From JARRJY01 sp037388705 (GTDB taxonomy: Bacteria; Pseudomonadota; Gammaproteobacteria; UBA6429; Thiohalophilaceae): a stretch of DNA of 16,898 nucleotides. Below the pieces are notes generated by a model. That model had not been told where the DNA came from, made no database searches, and saw only the letters and a list, made by a program, of their open reading frames with translations. Of the stretch, positions 1-6,913 are shown piece by piece; position 1 is the stretch's first letter; every line of letters begins with the position of its first letter. The stretch lies in NCBI GenBank assembly GCA_037388705.1, contig JARRJY010000054.1, positions 1 to 16,898 of the forward strand, given 5' to 3'. The position numbers were made by a program, and so were the translations under genes.

Positions 1-607
1 AATCGGCATGTATTTTCTGGACATCCATTTCAAAGACTCCAAGGCTCTGGATGGCATCAACACAAAAGAGAATATTATTTGATTTACACGCAACGCCAAT
101 AGGCTCAAGATTTAACCTCAGGCCAGAAGTATATTGAACTGAACTCACCGATATAAGTCGTGTTGATGAGGTGATAGCATCGATAATGGCATTTTCCGGA
201 ACTTCTGCATCTGTAATATTTACAGTTATTACGTTTACACCTTTATCGATTAAAGATTCCCAGACGATCCGGTTGCTGGGGAATTCCTGATCAGGAATAA
301 TTATTTCATCACCTTCACTCCAGGAAAGGCCATAAGCAACAACAGATAAAGCTTCAGAGGTATTTTTTAACAGGGCAATGTCATCTGATGAAGGCGCATT
401 GATAAGTAACTGTATTTGTTTTCTAAGAGAAGTTTCTGTTTTTATCCACTCAGGATAGTTGCTGGCGCCATATACCAGGTTTTCATCTGTAAATTTAATT
501 ATCGCGTCAGTAGTTTTGCGTGGCCATGGGCTGACCGCCGCATGATTTAAATAGATAATCTCATCTGAGAGAGGAAATTCTTTGCTGTATTCTGCACAGT
601 CAATCAT
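1..607 (-). CDS. Class V aminotransferase / cysteine-desulfurase-like PLP enzyme (3' part cut by window edge)
   Basis: The first 202 codons of a PLP-dependent fold-type I enzyme are present; the C-terminus lies beyond the left edge. The start ATG is at 607-605, 12 nt after the DUF3570 stop, so it is probably co-transcribed as the last gene of the minus-strand operon. No clear Shine-Dalgarno is seen. Visible family motifs are the N-terminal YLNHAAVSPWP stretch (about residues 19-29), the LLKNTSEALSVVAYGL segment that should bind the cofactor phosphate, and a CVDAIQSLGVFEMDV stretch near residue 190, whose Asp normally pairs with the pyridine nitrogen. The catalytic Lys would follow and is outside the window. 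There is no signal peptide, so it is cytoplasmic. Substrate cannot be told: cysteine desulfurase, selenocysteine lyase, kynureninase-like and isopenicillin-epimerase-like proteins all share these motifs. It is the only cytoplasmic enzyme among exported redox proteins. Confidence 0.88.
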   Translation of the reverse strand, partial: MIDCAEYSKEFPLSDEIIYLNHAAVSPWPRKTTDAIIKFTDENLVYGASNYPEWIKTETSLRKQIQLLINAPSSDDIALLKNTSEALSVVAYGLSWSEGDEIIIPDQEFPSNRIVWESLIDKGVNVITVNITDAEVPENAIIDAITSSTRLISVSSVQYTSGLRLNLEPIGVACKSNNILFCVDAIQSLGVFEMDVQKIHAD

Positions 608-619
608 GGACGTATATGG

Positions 620-1771
620 TTAATACCATAATGATACAAATAGCCGTATTACATTAGCAGAGAATGAATACAAGGGCTCTTCCCCAATAGCTGGTAGTCC
701 ACGTAGATCGCTAAAGTTATTGTAGTCAAATTGAATCCTGTCATAAAATAAATTAGCACTACCTTTATCAATAAAACCATATCCATTCTTTGCAAATTCA
801 TAACTTACACCAAATCCTATGGTGCTTGTTGTGTAATCACTCAGCTCTTTATCACGAGCCATGAAATTTAATTCAGTAGGTGACAGGAATAAGTCTCTAT
901 AAAAGTCTGCGCTGGATTGTTCATAGTTACGCAAGTGAACTTCAAAAATCCATTCCTCTCCAAATGGGTGAGTGTAACCAATTTCAGTCTGGGTCGCATC
1001 TATCCCCCAGTCATCTTCAAAATCGCGGTATTCAAAATGAATGGCAGCGCGGTAGGGTAAGTAATACTTGGCTCGAATAGCATTGGCTGTACTTGTTCTT
1101 GTATTGGGATAAATTTCTGGACCAAAAGTATATTCTAGAGTGGGAGCATTAATATCGACAATATATCTTTGTTGACGATAGGGGTTTTGCAGGTAACCCT
1201 GATCACTGACAGTTTCATGAGAAAAACTCATGATCAGGTCCCTGGTTAAAACCTGGGTAATACCAAGGCGGTAATTCTTACGGCTTGCCGTTTCTTCGAA
1301 AGAATCGTTTCCTGTTGCTCTTATGATGTCATCTCCTTGTGAGTAACCAAGGGAGATAGTAGTGAGGTCACCAAACATATCCTGACTTACACCAATGTTA
1401 TATGATTTTGCCTCGTAGTCGTTTTCAGAACTAGTGGTATGCGAAAAGCTCATGGTAGTTTTGTCTCGAACATAATCTACACCAACACTTTTTTCCGTTC
1501 TTTCTTCGGTATATCGGCTCGCACCAGAAACCTCGACATCAATCGAGGCACTGGAAATACTGTCAACATAGTACTGCCCGAAAACGGAATAGCTTTTCTT
1601 GTCACCTTTTCTTACCAGGATTGAGGGTCCATCGATGGTAATGCCACCACCATCATAACTATGGTAGAGGATATCAGTGCGATCTTCAGGTACGACAGCA
1701 GCTTGTGTTGCACCTGGTAATACAACCATTATTACTAATAAAAGATAGATTTTAAATCTAATTACAGCCAC
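620..1771 (-). CDS. DUF3570 outer-membrane beta-barrel protein, possible flavinylation target
   Basis: Recognised as DUF3570 from the post-signal AAVVPEDRTDILYHSYDGGG block, the VDSISSASIDVEVSGASRYTEERTE-type region and the DMFGDLTTISLGYSQGDD block (recognition by eye). The rest alternates polar and hydrophobic residues, as in transmembrane beta strands, and ends in an aromatic residue (SLWY), as outer-membrane barrels do. The frame is open back to an ATG at 1828, but that ATG lacks an SD and the extra 19 residues only mirror the DUF4266 reading frame. I favour a GTG at 1771 (others at 1777 and 1780), giving the signal peptide VAVIRFKIYLLLVIMVVLPGATQA. It overlaps the end of the DUF4266 gene, implying translational coupling. 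A D-V-E-V-S-G-A-S motif (1517-1540) resembles the ApbE acceptor signature. Function of the family is not established as far as I know. Confidence 0.85.
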   Translation of the reverse strand: MAVIRFKIYLLLVIMVVLPGATQAAVVPEDRTDILYHSYDGGGITIDGPSILVRKGDKKSYSVFGQYYVDSISSASIDVEVSGASRYTEERTEKSVGVDYVRDKTTMSFSHTTSSENDYEAKSYNIGVSQDMFGDLTTISLGYSQGDDIIRATGNDSFEETASRKNYRLGITQVLTRDLIMSFSHETVSDQGYLQNPYRQQRYIVDINAPTLEYTFGPEIYPNTRTSTANAIRAKYYLPYRAAIHFEYRDFEDDWGIDATQTEIGYTHPFGEEWIFEVHLRNYEQSSADFYRDLFLSPTELNFMARDKELSDYTTSTIGFGVSYEFAKNGYGFIDKGSANLFYDRIQFDYNNFSDLRGLPAIGEEPLYSFSANVIRLFVSLWY

Positions 1772-1973
1772 AGCCACCACCCGAGCCACCTTCTGCACCA
1801 CGTGCACCTTCACGTGATTGATAAACATGATGCATATAGGAATTTGCTGATGGATCCCGGTTAAAACTCATGATCGGATCTGCTAGGTTTTGTCGTTCAT
1901 AGGGTTTCACCCACGGTTGTATTGAACAACCCGAAAGGAGAAACAACGAAAGAATAACTAATATCAGTCGCAT
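1758..1973 (-). CDS. DUF4266 small lipoprotein with Gly/Cys tail
   Basis: A 71-residue protein with a clear lipobox (LSGC, lipidated Cys16), so the mature form has only 56 residues and is membrane anchored. The body has the DUF4266 pattern: WVKPYERQNLADPIM followed by HHVYQSREGARG, then a glycine-rich end, GGSGGGCGCN. The two tail cysteines are the only cysteines besides the lipidated one. Start ATG at 1973 is 3 nt after the TlpA stop, and its own stop lies inside the DUF3570 reading frame, so the three genes form one translationally coupled set. The Cys-Gly-Cys tail next to a periplasmic thioredoxin could be a disulfide, a metal ligand pair or a modification site; nothing in the sequence decides between these. 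Family identity is fairly sure; function is unknown. Confidence 0.86.
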   Translation of the reverse strand: MRLILVILSLFLLSGCSIQPWVKPYERQNLADPIMSFNRDPSANSYMHHVYQSREGARGAEGGSGGGCGCN

Positions 1974-1976
1974 TTT

Positions 1977-2477
1977 TTATTCACGTAACAACTTTTTGGC
2001 CAGGCGACGATATTCGCTTTCATCACCAGGTTTATAACCCTTATGGATATAGCGTAAGTTGCCGTTACGATCGACAAGTACCGTACTTGGCATTGCGCTC
2101 ACATTATACATTTTACTGACTTTATTAGCGGTGTCGAAAAGAATAGGGAAGCTCACAGGTATATCTTTTAAAAGTCGCTGCGCATTACTTGAATCCGGTT
2201 CAATATTTACCCCCCAGATGGTAAAGCCTAGGCGCTTGTATTTTTTATACATGGCATCTAACAAAGGCATTTCCTGGCGACATGGGCCACACCATGAGGC
2301 CCAGAAATTTATCATGACAACATTACCACGCTGTTCACTTAACTTAAGATTTTTTCCGCTTTTACTTTTCAGGGTAAAGTTAGGTGCTTTACCTGAAATT
2401 TCACCTGCATAGCTGTTATGAAAAAAGAAAACTGTTGTAAGCAGTAATGAAACAGCGAATATTGAGATACGCATCAT
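1977..2477 (-). CDS. TlpA/ResA-type periplasmic thioredoxin (AhpC/TSA-Redoxin fold)
   Basis: A 166-residue exported thiol-disulfide oxidoreductase. Residues 1-24 form a signal peptide (hydrophobic core FAVSLLLTTVFFF, cleavage near SYA). The mature protein has the usual opening APNFTLKSKSGKNLKLSEQRG, the redox site WCGPC (62-66, within NFWASWCGPC), the central WGVNIEPDS strand and the cis-proline loop VSAMPST (Pro130). Length fits TlpA-like proteins. The start is the first of two ATGs (2477) behind a good SD, ACGGAG, 7 nt away in the 12-nt gap after the barrel gene. Probable role: keep cysteines of a neighbour reduced or isomerised. The nearest candidate client is the CGC tail of DUF4266 encoded 3 nt downstream. 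It could also serve cytochrome c maturation for the haem proteins of the adjacent island. Confidence 0.93.
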   Translation of the reverse strand: MMRISIFAVSLLLTTVFFFHNSYAGEISGKAPNFTLKSKSGKNLKLSEQRGNVVMINFWASWCGPCRQEMPLLDAMYKKYKRLGFTIWGVNIEPDSSNAQRLLKDIPVSFPILFDTANKVSKMYNVSAMPSTVLVDRNGNLRYIHKGYKPGDESEYRRLAKKLLRE

Positions 2478-2489
2478 AATAAACTCCGT

Positions 2490-3176
2490 TTAGAAAAAGA
2501 ATGTGACGCCAAGAGTGGCTTCTATGTTGTGTGTTCGTTTAGATTCGGCAAGCAAATCGATTGAAAAGATATGATCTCGTATATCTGCCCTGATAGTAAA
2601 CCAGTCGGTGGGCAGTATTTTGTATCCGGCACCGTATGAAAAGGTAAAACGATCATCGTCAGCAAAATTTGTTGAACCTATACCTGCAACAAGATAAAGC
2701 GAGGAAGTGAAGGCTGTTTTTTCATCCCAGAAACCCTCGCCAGGAAAGACATTATAACCAACAGACACTGTATAATATGATAGATTTCTATCATCTGTTA
2801 CGCCGGCCAGATTCCCAAATAATCTTTCAGCAGAAGTTTCACCGACTTCTGTAAAGCCAATCCTGCCTTCTACAAATAAATCTTCGGTAATATGATAGGT
2901 TAGATTTGCACCATAAACTGGATTGACGCCGAAATCTTCGACACTCATAAAGCCAAAGAAAGCACCGACTTCAAAGTCTTCTGTGTCAATTTTTGGAGTG
3001 ATAATTTTTCTGCGCTCGAGCTTGGGGTCAATAATTTGCTCGTTACGTTGATCCAAAGTTGGTTCATTAACTGCATCAGCCGCCAAACTATTTTGCCGTG
3101 TTAAAATTAATAAACACAGTATGATTGCTGCTTTAAGCACTCCTCTTAGAAAAAGAACGCGAATCCTGCTCTCCAT
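2490..3176 (-). CDS. Outer-membrane beta-barrel protein (OMP_myx_plus-like)
   Basis: A 228-residue exported barrel protein. A basic N-terminus and the hydrophobic stretch AAIILCLLIL form the signal, with cleavage near NSLA|AD (about residue 33). The mature N-terminus reads RRKIITPKIDTEDFEVGAFFG, then GVNPVYGANLTYHITEDLFV; I associate this with the 'outer membrane beta-barrel domain' family described from myxobacteria (TIGR04565-type). Strands alternate through to the C-terminal GVTFFF, a proper BAM signal ending in Phe. The gene starts inside the end of the SH3-barrel gene (31-nt overlap), with GAGGAAATTGAGGA just before ATG as a likely SD. The tandem arrangement suggests the two barrels are made together. 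In Myxococcus, comparable small barrels belong to gliding (Glt) complexes; that link is an inference. Confidence 0.83.
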   Translation of the reverse strand: MESRIRVLFLRGVLKAAIILCLLILTRQNSLAADAVNEPTLDQRNEQIIDPKLERRKIITPKIDTEDFEVGAFFGFMSVEDFGVNPVYGANLTYHITEDLFVEGRIGFTEVGETSAERLFGNLAGVTDDRNLSYYTVSVGYNVFPGEGFWDEKTAFTSSLYLVAGIGSTNFADDDRFTFSYGAGYKILPTDWFTIRADIRDHIFSIDLLAESKRTHNIEATLGVTFFF

Positions 3177-3931
3177 TCCTCAATTTCCTCATTTTCCGGG
3201 CGGCTTTGAAAAACCTTGTAGTTTCTGTATTCCGCTCTGAATAAAAACCTTTGTGTAATATACATTTTAGCGCCCAGTGCAACATGTGCATGGTTGTCCT
3301 TGATGTCAGGCGCCTGAACTAATGTGGTGTTTGGTGTTATTTCAATTTGACCTAGTCCTAGTGCAAAATAGGGTGAAATCCACCAGTCAGTAAATGGTTG
3401 TGAAACCAGATCAGCACTCCATACAAAACCACTAGCAAGATCCCCAAGGAACTGTGAGATTGATAACTCGACAGCCATCGCCTTGCTGAAAGCATAGGTA
3501 CCTGTAAGCGTCATGGTTGCGTATCCTTCTGCATCGCCTGACATCATGCCTATTTCCCATTTACGTTTCAGGTAATCTTCTTCAACAACCTCGGCAATTT
3601 CTGTTTTTTCACCTTCGGGTGTTAGGGTTCTACGTAGTTGGTCACGATTAACCCAGCCTTCTTTCTTGTTTTGCAGACGTACTTTATACCAACTGGTTTT
3701 GCTTTTTAGAATAATAATTCTTGCGCCACGTTCAGCGACGTAAAAGATAGGATAACCACGGCCAGGGCCAGTATGTAAGTCTATATATGGATCTGTAATA
3801 ACAACTTTTTGATATGATTCGTCCTCATCTGCCGATGCAATACCAGACAAAGCACAAAACAGACTAATAGCTACATACAGATAAAAGGTAACGCTAGACT
3901 GTTTGGCATGATTTCCCACAAAACCAAACAT
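3146..3931 (-). CDS. Bacterial SH3 domain fused to outer-membrane beta-barrel
   Basis: A 261-residue protein and the first gene of the minus-strand operon. The signal peptide spans roughly residues 1-34 (core YVAISLFCALSGIASA). A bacterial SH3 (SH3_3-type) domain occupies about 40-103, shown by VVITDPYIDLHTGPGRGYP, the ERGARIIILK strand and the KEGWVNRDQL end. A short acidic linker (EIAEVVEEDYLKRKWE) leads into a beta-barrel of about 140 residues that ends AGFAFFF with a C-terminal Phe. Bacterial SH3 domains usually bind peptidoglycan or partner peptides, so this protein would tie an outer-membrane barrel to the wall. An ATG start at 3931 has only a weak AAAGAA-type SD. The only promoter-like sequence of the operon lies just before it. 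No specific name is assigned. Confidence 0.85.
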   Translation of the reverse strand: MFGFVGNHAKQSSVTFYLYVAISLFCALSGIASADEDESYQKVVITDPYIDLHTGPGRGYPIFYVAERGARIIILKSKTSWYKVRLQNKKEGWVNRDQLRRTLTPEGEKTEIAEVVEEDYLKRKWEIGMMSGDAEGYATMTLTGTYAFSKAMAVELSISQFLGDLASGFVWSADLVSQPFTDWWISPYFALGLGQIEITPNTTLVQAPDIKDNHAHVALGAKMYITQRFLFRAEYRNYKVFQSRPENEEIEEWRAGFAFFF

Positions 3932-3964
3932 TATTATTCTTTATATTATCACAGTGACTGAAAT

Positions 3965-3999
3965 GAAATTATCTTAAAAATCAATAGCTAAAAGGTCAA
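3965..3999 (-). promoter_or_regulatory. Sigma70-like promoter for the SH3-barrel/DUF3570 operon
   Basis: On the minus strand, TTGACC (3999-3994) and TAAGAT (3976-3971) are separated by exactly 17 nt. The -35 matches consensus in 5 of 6 positions and the -10 in 4 of 6. Transcription would start near 3964, about 33 nt before the ATG at 3931. A perfect odd palindrome TCACAGTGA (3949-3957) lies in the predicted leader and could be an operator, or chance. The 96-nt gap between the two genes contains no obvious intrinsic terminator for the upstream HzsA-like gene. Confidence 0.5.
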
Positions 4000-4027
4000 T
4001 AGATATTTCCATTTTCAGTAAAATTTA

Positions 4028-6670
4028 TTAATTAATAAACCTGAGAGGGTCAACATCAAACGGATCGTTGTAATATTGGGCACCAATATCTAACCATTCC
4101 GCAAGAAGCTTTAATTCCGCAGGCGTTAAAAGACCTTCATGAATTGCATTTCCTGAACCTGGTTCAAACATGCTAAATGCTGTACCACTGGCCAGGGCAC
4201 CATTCGTTGAGAAAACAGGACCAATCGTTACGTTTATAAGGTTTGGAATCGGATTTCCATTGATATCAAGAACCTGGTTACCGTTATTATCCAGCAGGAA
4301 TGGCTCGTCGGGATCCTGAATCAACACGGGTTGTCCTGTATTGTCTAATAATATGTCTTCATCCAGTAATTCTTCATAGGCTTTTTCACGACTAGTAGCC
4401 GGATTGAGTCCATCGGTCAGATCAAGCTGAGTGTTCGCAATATTTGCAGCATTATGACATGAAATACATTCATTACCACCGCGGGCAGCAGACCAGAGTG
4501 GATGAATATGTGTCTCATAATTGATAACTGTACGACAGACAATGGGGAACTTGGTCGACCACTGATTCTGACATTCAGGGTATGAAACGGGAATTGATGG
4601 GGTCGTTAAATCAGAATACAGGTAACTGAATGATGCATCCGGGGCACGCACGGCAGGATCAGTCCATATATCATCAAACTTGATATCAACACTGAGATCA
4701 AGTGCAGCTGGATCCAGGCGGGTGCGTGCTTCAGCCATGGTTTCTCCGAGGTCATGCCAGAAACCGGCCGGATCAGTGTTGGGGAAGTAACCACCATTAG
4801 AGGTACCACCTGTATAAATTGAAGGAGGACCATCAGGTCTACCGTGAGGTGAACCACTGGCATGGTCATGACAACCTACGCAATTTAACGTATCGCCTTT
4901 CGGTACCTGAATCCAGTTTTGATGACGAGCGCTGATACGTTTGCCAGTCTTATCAAGGATGCTGATAGCTAATGGTACATTGGCTGGTACTTTTACCTTT
5001 ACTGAACCATCCGGTTCAATAGGTGCATAGCCAATAATTTCACGCATACCCTGGGCTCTACTTACACCAAAAGCATCATTATTTAAAGAAGTATTGCGAT
5101 TGCCATCAATGGCTTCATCATCTGGTATTGATACCGCTTTTATAATTCGTAAGAAACGAGCAGGGCGCTGGTCTGCTGTAGTTAAGCCTGGATCTGAAAC
5201 CACGTCAATGCCAACAGGTGCTGCATCAATGCCATCAACATCATAAACACTACGTATATTAAGAATACCAACTTCATCATCGATTAGCGCCTGATCTAAT
5301 GCTGGAATAGTAGATGTAGTTCTGTCAGGAATATAATTAGGTATCGATTTTGGTGTTGCTGCAGCAATATCAGTATACATAATACCTTCTTGAGGTTTTA
5401 TGACAAAAGCCTGTGTGTTGTCCGATGCGTCATAAATATAAAGCCCAAATAATGGTGGTGCCTCAACAAGATTAGGATTATTAAGATTGTCAACACAGGC
5501 TACTATCGTACCATCGCTCGGATTCTCTAATCGACAAGGTGTCCAGCTAACAAAAAAGCGATTCGTACCATCATTTAACGGGTAAGCTGAACTATACAAA
5601 CCACCTGGTGAGGGACTGCCATCAGTTAAAATTGTGTTGTTGACAAGATTGGATTGGGCAGGTCCCGTTAATCCACCATTTACAAAGGTGGGTGAGGTAT
5701 TGTCTATATAATCGTTAATATCTATCGTCGCCAACAATCCACCACCGCTTTGACTGTTGAGTGGTGCTAATAAGCTAACAATCCTTCCATTTGATAATTC
5801 GGCTGTTTGTAAGAACTGTATAACACTGTTATTAGTGCCCGTGTCATGACTATGTGCGCCATAAACCAGGTGTAGATCTGTTCCATCCGGATTTACTGAA
5901 TAGAGATTGATGGCATTGTTACTGCCTGCATTATCCCATCGACTAAACAATATACGACCATTGGATAAAACAATTGGATCAAGATCATGACTTTGATTAT
6001 AGGAAAGTTGAATGATCGAAGAACCATTCGCATTCATTCTGTGCAAAACAAGCGCCTGCTGCTGAAAGTTTTCTGTTAACCCTGGAAATTCTGATTTTCC
6101 TTCATTCCCCAAAATACCTTTATTTCCTTGTTGACGCGTGGAAGTAAAAATTATTTGCCCTGTAGGTAGATAGGATGGTGAAACATCCTGGTGTTCTTGT
6201 GCGACCGATTCAGGCATGACACGTGATAAGGTGTCAGTGGCAATTTCATATTCCCAAATATCCCATTTTGGTTGATCTTCAGGATCAGCATTGGGAATAT
6301 CCGGACCACGCATGGCAAAAACAATTTTTGTACCATCATCGTTGAACGTGACATCTTTAACATCCCCCATACCCCCGGTAAAACGGCTTGTCACGTTACG
6401 TTCTTCAGAAGATGACGCTGCGCGATCTCTTATATATAGGTCACCACCAGGATGAAATTCAATGGGATTAGTGATATCGATTGGAACCAGGTCACCATTA
6501 TTGTCAAATTGCACAGGTCGTTTTACATAAGCAATGGGTGCATCCAGTACAATTGGCACAGAAGCTGATTCGCTACCCCCACCACACGCAGAAAGCAGGT
6601 TGCTTGCATAAATTAAAGCGCAAACCTTGAGTAAAATTACAAACTTTTTCTTTTTTAACATTCCATTCAC
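4028..6670 (-). CDS. HzsA-related di-haem c lipoprotein with PD40 beta-propeller
   Basis: An 880-residue lipoprotein with lipobox LSAC (Cys29) followed by GGGSES. Residues about 100-330 show TolB/PD40-type propeller blades: DVTFNDDGTKIVFAMRG, SPSYLPTGQIIFTSTRQQG, LSNGRILFSRWDN, LYSVNPDGTDLHLVYG. A middle domain has GYAPIEPDGSVKVKVPANVP, a signature I know from HzsA-related proteins, then haem site CVGCH (597-601). A second haem site, CISCH (735-739), lies in the C-terminal domain before NIANTQLDLTDG. The order propeller, middle haem, C-terminal haem matches the hydrazine synthase alpha subunit. However, no beta or gamma subunits are nearby and the lipoprotein anchor differs, so hydrazine synthesis is not implied. 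Starts are GTG at 6670 or ATG at 6661; both leave a workable signal. It is divergent from the mono-haem/LamG/DUF1501 genes and shares their control region. Confidence 0.82.
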   Translation of the reverse strand: MNGMLKKKKFVILLKVCALIYASNLLSACGGGSESASVPIVLDAPIAYVKRPVQFDNNGDLVPIDITNPIEFHPGGDLYIRDRAASSSEERNVTSRFTGGMGDVKDVTFNDDGTKIVFAMRGPDIPNADPEDQPKWDIWEYEIATDTLSRVMPESVAQEHQDVSPSYLPTGQIIFTSTRQQGNKGILGNEGKSEFPGLTENFQQQALVLHRMNANGSSIIQLSYNQSHDLDPIVLSNGRILFSRWDNAGSNNAINLYSVNPDGTDLHLVYGAHSHDTGTNNSVIQFLQTAELSNGRIVSLLAPLNSQSGGGLLATIDINDYIDNTSPTFVNGGLTGPAQSNLVNNTILTDGSPSPGGLYSSAYPLNDGTNRFFVSWTPCRLENPSDGTIVACVDNLNNPNLVEAPPLFGLYIYDASDNTQAFVIKPQEGIMYTDIAAATPKSIPNYIPDRTTSTIPALDQALIDDEVGILNIRSVYDVDGIDAAPVGIDVVSDPGLTTADQRPARFLRIIKAVSIPDDEAIDGNRNTSLNNDAFGVSRAQGMREIIGYAPIEPDGSVKVKVPANVPLAISILDKTGKRISARHQNWIQVPKGDTLNCVGCHDHASGSPHGRPDGPPSIYTGGTSNGGYFPNTDPAGFWHDLGETMAEARTRLDPAALDLSVDIKFDDIWTDPAVRAPDASFSYLYSDLTTPSIPVSYPECQNQWSTKFPIVCRTVINYETHIHPLWSAARGGNECISCHNAANIANTQLDLTDGLNPATSREKAYEELLDEDILLDNTGQPVLIQDPDEPFLLDNNGNQVLDINGNPIPNLINVTIGPVFSTNGALASGTAFSMFEPGSGNAIHEGLLTPAELKLLAEWLDIGAQYYNDPFDVDPLRFIN

Positions 6671-6680
6671 TTCTGTAAAA

Positions 6681-6695
6681 TCCTGATTTTCAGGA
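6681..6695 (-). promoter_or_regulatory. Hairpin plus T-run in the leader of the HzsA-related gene
   Basis: Read on the minus strand: TCCTGA, loop AAA, TCAGGA, then TTTT, ending about 10 nt before the GTG at 6670. A 6-bp stem with four U residues resembles a weak intrinsic terminator or attenuator, or a structure controlling ribosome access. The stem has only three G:C pairs, so it could also be incidental. Confidence 0.3.
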
Positions 6696-6759
6696 ACTAT
6701 ATCCGGATACGGAAATTGTATAACAGTCTTTTCAGATTAATGGTGCAGATTTTACGATT

Positions 6760-6775
6760 TGTGACTGCTGTCACC
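6760..6775. promoter_or_regulatory. CRP-type site proximal to the HzsA-related gene
   Basis: TGTGA-CTGCTG-TCACC fits the CRP pattern TGTGA-N6-TCACA with one mismatch. Its centre (about 6767.5) is about 97 nt before the minus-strand start codon. It is about 57 nt before the start point predicted from the -10-like TATACA at 6722-6717, close to a class I activator position. Spacing of 6 and the G in the half site favour CRP/Vfr over FNR (TTGAT-N4-ATCAA). Confidence 0.55.
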
Positions 6776-6913
6776 TGACCCGATAGGGCTATTTCACAAG
6801 TTATTAAAATAATGATAATACCAGGCTGGAAAATGACTAAAATTACTTTTGGATTCAATACGATAACTGTGTAACCCGATTATCACGTTATTTGAACCAC
6901 TAGTCTTAATTTA

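Noticed and set aside
2059..2412. 117-codon open frame on the plus strand opposite tlpA
   Set aside because: It lies fully antisense to a clear thioredoxin with WCGPC and cis-Pro motifs; its product has no recognisable pattern and no SD.
4024..4039. Perfect palindrome TTTATTAATTAATAAA at the stop codon of the HzsA-related gene
   Set aside because: All A/T, lacks a GC stem and is expected by chance in AT-rich DNA; not a credible terminator.
4028..6670. Hydrazine synthase activity for the HzsA-related protein
   Set aside because: No HzsB/HzsC partners are present, the protein is a lipoprotein, and the Tyr expected four residues after the first haem His is Ser here.
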